Part shown: positions 60,507 through 64,000 of the stretch, one piece after another
Layout of the letters: each line of letters starts with the position of its first letter
How positions within the stretch are numbered: position 1 is the stretch's first letter
Source of the DNA: Whalleya microplaca
Lineage: Eukaryota; Ascomycota; Sordariomycetes; Xylariales; Xylariaceae
DNA length: 64,000 bases
NCBI GenBank assembly: GCA_022497155.1
Contig: MU385715.1
Span: 496,001 to 560,000, forward strand
Reading direction: 5' to 3'
The notes under the pieces: model-generated
What the model saw: the letters and a program-made list of their open reading frames with translations, nothing else
Database searches by the model: none
Told to the model about the DNA's origin: nothing
Program-made: the position numbers and the translations under genes

Positions 60507-62096
60507 ATGGTTTTTGCCGGCGTGAGACACCGGCTCACGGCCCTCATGGCTGGACGCCAATACAGATACACCGCACTGCCTGAAAATGGCACCCGAGACC
60601 ACTTGCGGAAGCAAGCTACCGGTTGGGTTCACCGCCATATAACCGCCGTCAGGCTCTTTGTGTGCGCCTCGCTCTCGGTTGTGATAATATTGTTCTCGAT
60701 GAGTGTTATGTGAGTTTTTGGCACGCGACATTTTTATGTAGCTGCGGTCTTGCTGACCGCGGGTTTTAGGGGATCCATCTCATCCCGGCCATGCACTGGT
60801 TTCATGTATGACCGGCAATGCAGGAAAGAGATCTCGCGCTCCTGGGGCCAGTACACCTCCACTTTTGCTGTCCCTTCCAGAATCTCCCCGGCTGTGCCCA
60901 AGGACTGCAAGGTGACCTTTGCGCAACTGCTCTCCCGCCATGGAGCCCGGGATCCTACAGCGGGCAAGACCTTAACTTATGCCAGCATCATCAATCGCAT
61001 CCATGATGGTGTTACGGAGTACGGGAAGGGCTTTGAGTTCATCAAAGACTACAAGTACACACTTGGGGCCGACCAGTTAACCCTCTTTGGGCAATGGCAG
61101 ATGATGGACTCGGGCATCGACTTTTACCATCGCTACGAGAAGCTGGCGAAGACTGTTTCACCCTTTATCCGCGCCTCTGGCCAGGAGCGCGTCATTGAGT
61201 CGGCGAGCAATTGGACACAGGGCTTCCATAAAGCACGACTGGCAGACAAGGATTCAGACTCGCCAGATGCATATCCCTATGACATGGTCATCATCCCTGA
61301 GGAAACCGGCTTCAATAATTCACTCAGCCCGAATCTTTGCCCTTCATTTGAAGACTCCCGACACTCAGGCCCAGCTGAGCAGGATAATTGGCTAGACCGA
61401 TTCATACCACCCATCACTGAGAGATTGAACCAAAACCTCCCAGGCGCCAATTTAACTGACGAGGATACTATTAGTTTCATGGATCTATGCCCCTTCAACA
61501 CCGCTGCCAATGATGAAGGCAAACTCTCTGCATTCTGTCATCTGTTCACGGTAGAAGAGTGGCATAGTTACGACTACTACCAGTCGCTGGGCAAGTGGTA
61601 CAGCTTCGGCAATGGGAGTCCTCTCGGGCCAACTCAGGGGGTGGGCTTCGTCAATGAGCTCCTCGCCAGACTCACCGACAAGCCCGTGGATGACCACACG
61701 ACCACCAACACGACCCTCGACGAGTCCAACGCGACCTTTCCCCTCGGCAGCGTCCTCTACGCAGACTTCAGCCACGACAACGACATGATGGACATCTTCG
61801 CCGCACTGGGCCTCTACAACGCGACTAGCCCGCTGCCGGACGACCGGGGCGTGGATCCCAAGGAGACGAAGGGGTTCTCGGCCAGCTGGGTGGTGCCCTT
61901 CGCCGCGCGACTGTATGTGGAGAAGATGGCGTGCGCGGGCGTCGAGGAGGAGCTGGTCCGGATCCTGGTCAACGATAGGGTTATACCGCTGCAGAACTGC
62001 AGCGCGGACGAGCTGGGCCGGTGCACGCTGAGCCGCTTTGTGGACAGCCAGAGCTTTGCGCGGCAGGGTGGACACTGGGACTTGTGCTTTGATTGA
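60507..62096 (+). CDS. Phytase (histidine acid phosphatase) with N-terminal membrane anchor
   Basis: Two exons, 60507-60709 and 60770-62096, give 509 residues. The catalytic RHGARDP motif (His125) and the proton-donor motif SHDND identify a histidine acid phosphatase of fungal phytase type; around them SWGQYTSTFA, VPKDCKVTFAQLLSR and eight or more Cys fit the family. It hydrolyses phytate and other phosphomonoesters. Instead of a plain signal peptide, exon 1 encodes a basic 45-residue segment followed by one hydrophobic helix (AVRLFVCASLSVVIILFSMSVM), so the enzyme is probably a type II protein of membrane or cell surface, or secreted after cleavage. The intron (GTGAGT, CTGAC branch, TTTTAG) joins VM/GSISSRPC. 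Met40-like internal starts remain possible. Confidence 0.9.
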
Positions 62097-63343
62097 TTGA
62101 TTGACTGATTAATTGATCTGATCTGTACTCCATAGGCAGTTGGCGGGCGAGCGAAATGTCTCACAGCTAGATAATAATTCAACCCATTGATTGGGATGTG
62201 ATTGACGGGTTTACACCATTGTCTAGTCTAATAGGTACGCGTTTGCTGAGCCGGCCTGTGAAACTCCAGTGCCCTGTATGGAGCACTTCACTTTGCTACG
62301 CTATACAAGAATAGTATCAAATATAGACCTAGAGCCCCTGATTCGGTAGCCCCCCCTTTTTTGGACTATAGGTAACAAGGTAGTCTACGTAATAGTCAAT
62401 TGTCATATTCAATTGTCATATTCACACTTTCCGATTGATATTCTAGTTGCTTAAGGATTCTCGTCACGAGGCAGATTTTCTGCCCAAATGCCTTGGGAAG
62501 TGAGACATACAGGAGGCTGAGGAGTCGTACAGCACCATGCGACGGTTTTCATAGGCTTGTGGGGTGAGACAATTGAAACGATATTGAGGCTTGTTAGGTA
62601 AGATGTCAGCATTATTCCCCCAGTCGGTGGTCGGTTTCCACCGCCTATCCTATCGCAGCTATCGATAATACTTAGTAAATTGACGCACGGCCCACTACAG
62701 CCCCGATGCAACGTCATATTAGCGGCATTTTGATAGCTGCATGCATGCCTACCTACATATCAGCATATGTAGCTAGTAGGTACATACCTAGCCTACAGAA
62801 ATACAGGCTATTGTCAGGTATGCATGTATGTACTAGCCTCTGCCAGAATGGATGGAAGGGCAGACAGAACGAGCAAAGCCCAGCCAAGCCCAGCAAAGCA
62901 AGCAAACAGTAAACCAGCCGAAAAGCCCGATAGCGAGGACCAGTGAGAGCTGTCCATCAGCCTCAACTCCCACTGCTTCCCACTGCGAGTGTAAGACATA
63001 CACACAATACAACACACACACTCACATACCACACACAAACGTGGACAATAACCACCCTTCCACAACTCTTCCGTCTTCCATCGTCCTATGTTACAACCTT
63101 CATGACCCCACTGGAAGCTCCATCAAGCAGCTCCGCCACCCATTCTTTTTTTGGCTCTTCCTGTGCTGGTCTCCTGATAGACCCAGACACCCCGACCACC
63201 GACTGACTGGCTGGACTGACCGAACCGATCCGAACCGATCGATCTCGATCGACCGCTACATACCTAATAGGTAGCTCAGCTATTCCTATTAGCTAGCTAC
63301 ATTGTAGTATCATCGTCGACACCGACGATACACCGACCCGAAA
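62097..63343. other. Intergenic, no gene seen
   Basis: It contains a GATT-type repeat just past the phytase stop (62090-62120) and a CCGAACCGATC duplication near 63217-63240. No RNA gene or coding frame was recognised. Confidence 0.5.
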
Positions 63344-64000
63344 ATGGTCAGCCCTATCGGAACCTTCTTCATCGTCCTGTTCGTGCTGCTGGTCGTCGCG
63401 GCCATCGGCTGGGTCGTCTTCACACAGCTGCGCGCAAGGCGGTTAGGCGTAAGTCTTGCCCACTCCCTCACTCGTCCTATCCTATCAACGCCGAATCTCC
63501 TTTCTCGCGCATCATGCTGTCTCACTCCATTCACTCCACTTCCCCCCGTTCCGCCTAACCTACGCGACGGATATCACCGAGTGTTGTGCTATGATGCGCT
63601 ACGCTATCCACCCATCTCCTCGTCTCCCTGTCTCCCTGCCCTGCCTCCCTCTCTCCCTTCTCTCTCCCTTGTCACGATCAACCGCATTATGCGCTGCGCT
63701 ATGCTGCGCTTCTACCCACCCAACCCAACTCAACCTAAGTATCTAACCAACCGACTAACCCACACAACAGCTCCCCGCCCCACCGCTCTCATCCTACATA
63801 CCCTTCGCGCGGCCCGAGCCCTCGCCCTTCGCCGACCCGCCCCAACCATCCTCCTCCGGTGGCGGCATCGGGGGCTGGTTCCGCACCAAGTTCGCCGCGC
63901 TGCGCAACCGCCGCTCGGCGGCCGGCGCCTACGAGGGCCACAGCCTGAACGATAACAGCAATAGCCGCGCGCGCGGCGGCTCCTCCGGCCCCCTCGACCC
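63344..64000 (+). CDS. One-TM 'acid phosphatase-like' fungal protein, 3' end outside window
   Basis: Exon 1 is 63344-63448 and exon 2 begins at 63771, running past the window end. The N-terminus has a single hydrophobic helix (FFIVLFVLLVVAAIGWVVF) followed by TQLRARRLG, and the joint gives LGLPAPPLSSYIPF, then GGWFRTKFAALRNRRSAAGAYEG and GGSSGPLDP. This pattern (VFTQLRARRLGLPAP, RSAAGAYE, GPLDPDEAWD) belongs to a fungal family annotated as acid-phosphatase-like, without phosphatase motifs in the visible part. The 322-bp intron (GTAAGT donor, GACTAAC branch, ACAG acceptor) is unusually long for this region and pyrimidine-rich. Probably a small membrane protein; function not established. Confidence 0.8.

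Noticed and set aside
62852..63274. 140-codon plus-strand frame
   Set aside because: Driven by CACA and CCGATC repeats, no known motif, no splice or start context that supports a gene.

Overview
The window is nuclear DNA of a filamentous ascomycete (Pezizomycotina; I lean towards Sordariomycetes, possibly Xylariales, but the order is inference). The reasons are short GT-AG introns with CTAAC/CTGAC branch points, a fungal gene repertoire (highly reducing polyketide synthase, Zn2Cys6 regulators, a HET remnant, Sec62 and phytase of fungal type) and an AT-rich block with the transition-only decay expected of repeat-induced point mutation (RIP).

Layout. 1-9.4 kb: accessory genes, including a DUF3176-like membrane protein cut by an in-frame TAG, a metallo-beta-lactamase-fold protein, a HET remnant, a secreted DUF1264 protein and a Ser-rich protein of unknown function. 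10.2-43.7 kb: a secondary-metabolite cluster of about ten genes: Zn2Cys6 regulator, 14-TM MFS exporter, HR-PKS (KS-AT-DH-degenerate MT-ER-KR-ACP), trans-acting thiohydrolase, bicovalent-type FAD oxidase, bZIP-ankyrin (bANK) regulator, SDR, P450, second Zn2Cys6 regulator with fungal transcription factor domain, and an old yellow enzyme. 46.0-49.1 kb: RNase T2 and Sec62 (housekeeping). 49.6-56.2 kb: a gene-free, extremely AT-rich block with a 14 x 42 bp minisatellite. 57.9-64 kb: a conserved hypothetical gene, a membrane-anchored phytase, and the 5' part of a one-TM protein that leaves the window.

How the cluster probably works (inference). The HR-PKS builds a reduced chain without C-methylation and has no releasing domain. 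The neighbouring thiohydrolase, read divergently from it, is the likely release enzyme. FAD oxidase, P450, SDR and OYE tailor the product, and the MFS protein exports it. The same perfect palindrome (TCCGCC-N6-GGCGGA) lies upstream of the MFS gene and between SDR and P450, which suggests that one cluster Zn2Cys6 factor co-regulates them. The cluster has been invaded by repeats: a hAT-type MITE with an intact 8-bp target duplication lies between the FAD oxidase and bANK genes, and a roughly 320-bp dispersed repeat occurs both in the PKS/thiohydrolase promoter and downstream of the P450.

Exon structures were worked out by hand from splice signals, reading-frame continuity and family similarity; every total comes to a whole number of codons. 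Product identity cannot be told from the sequence.
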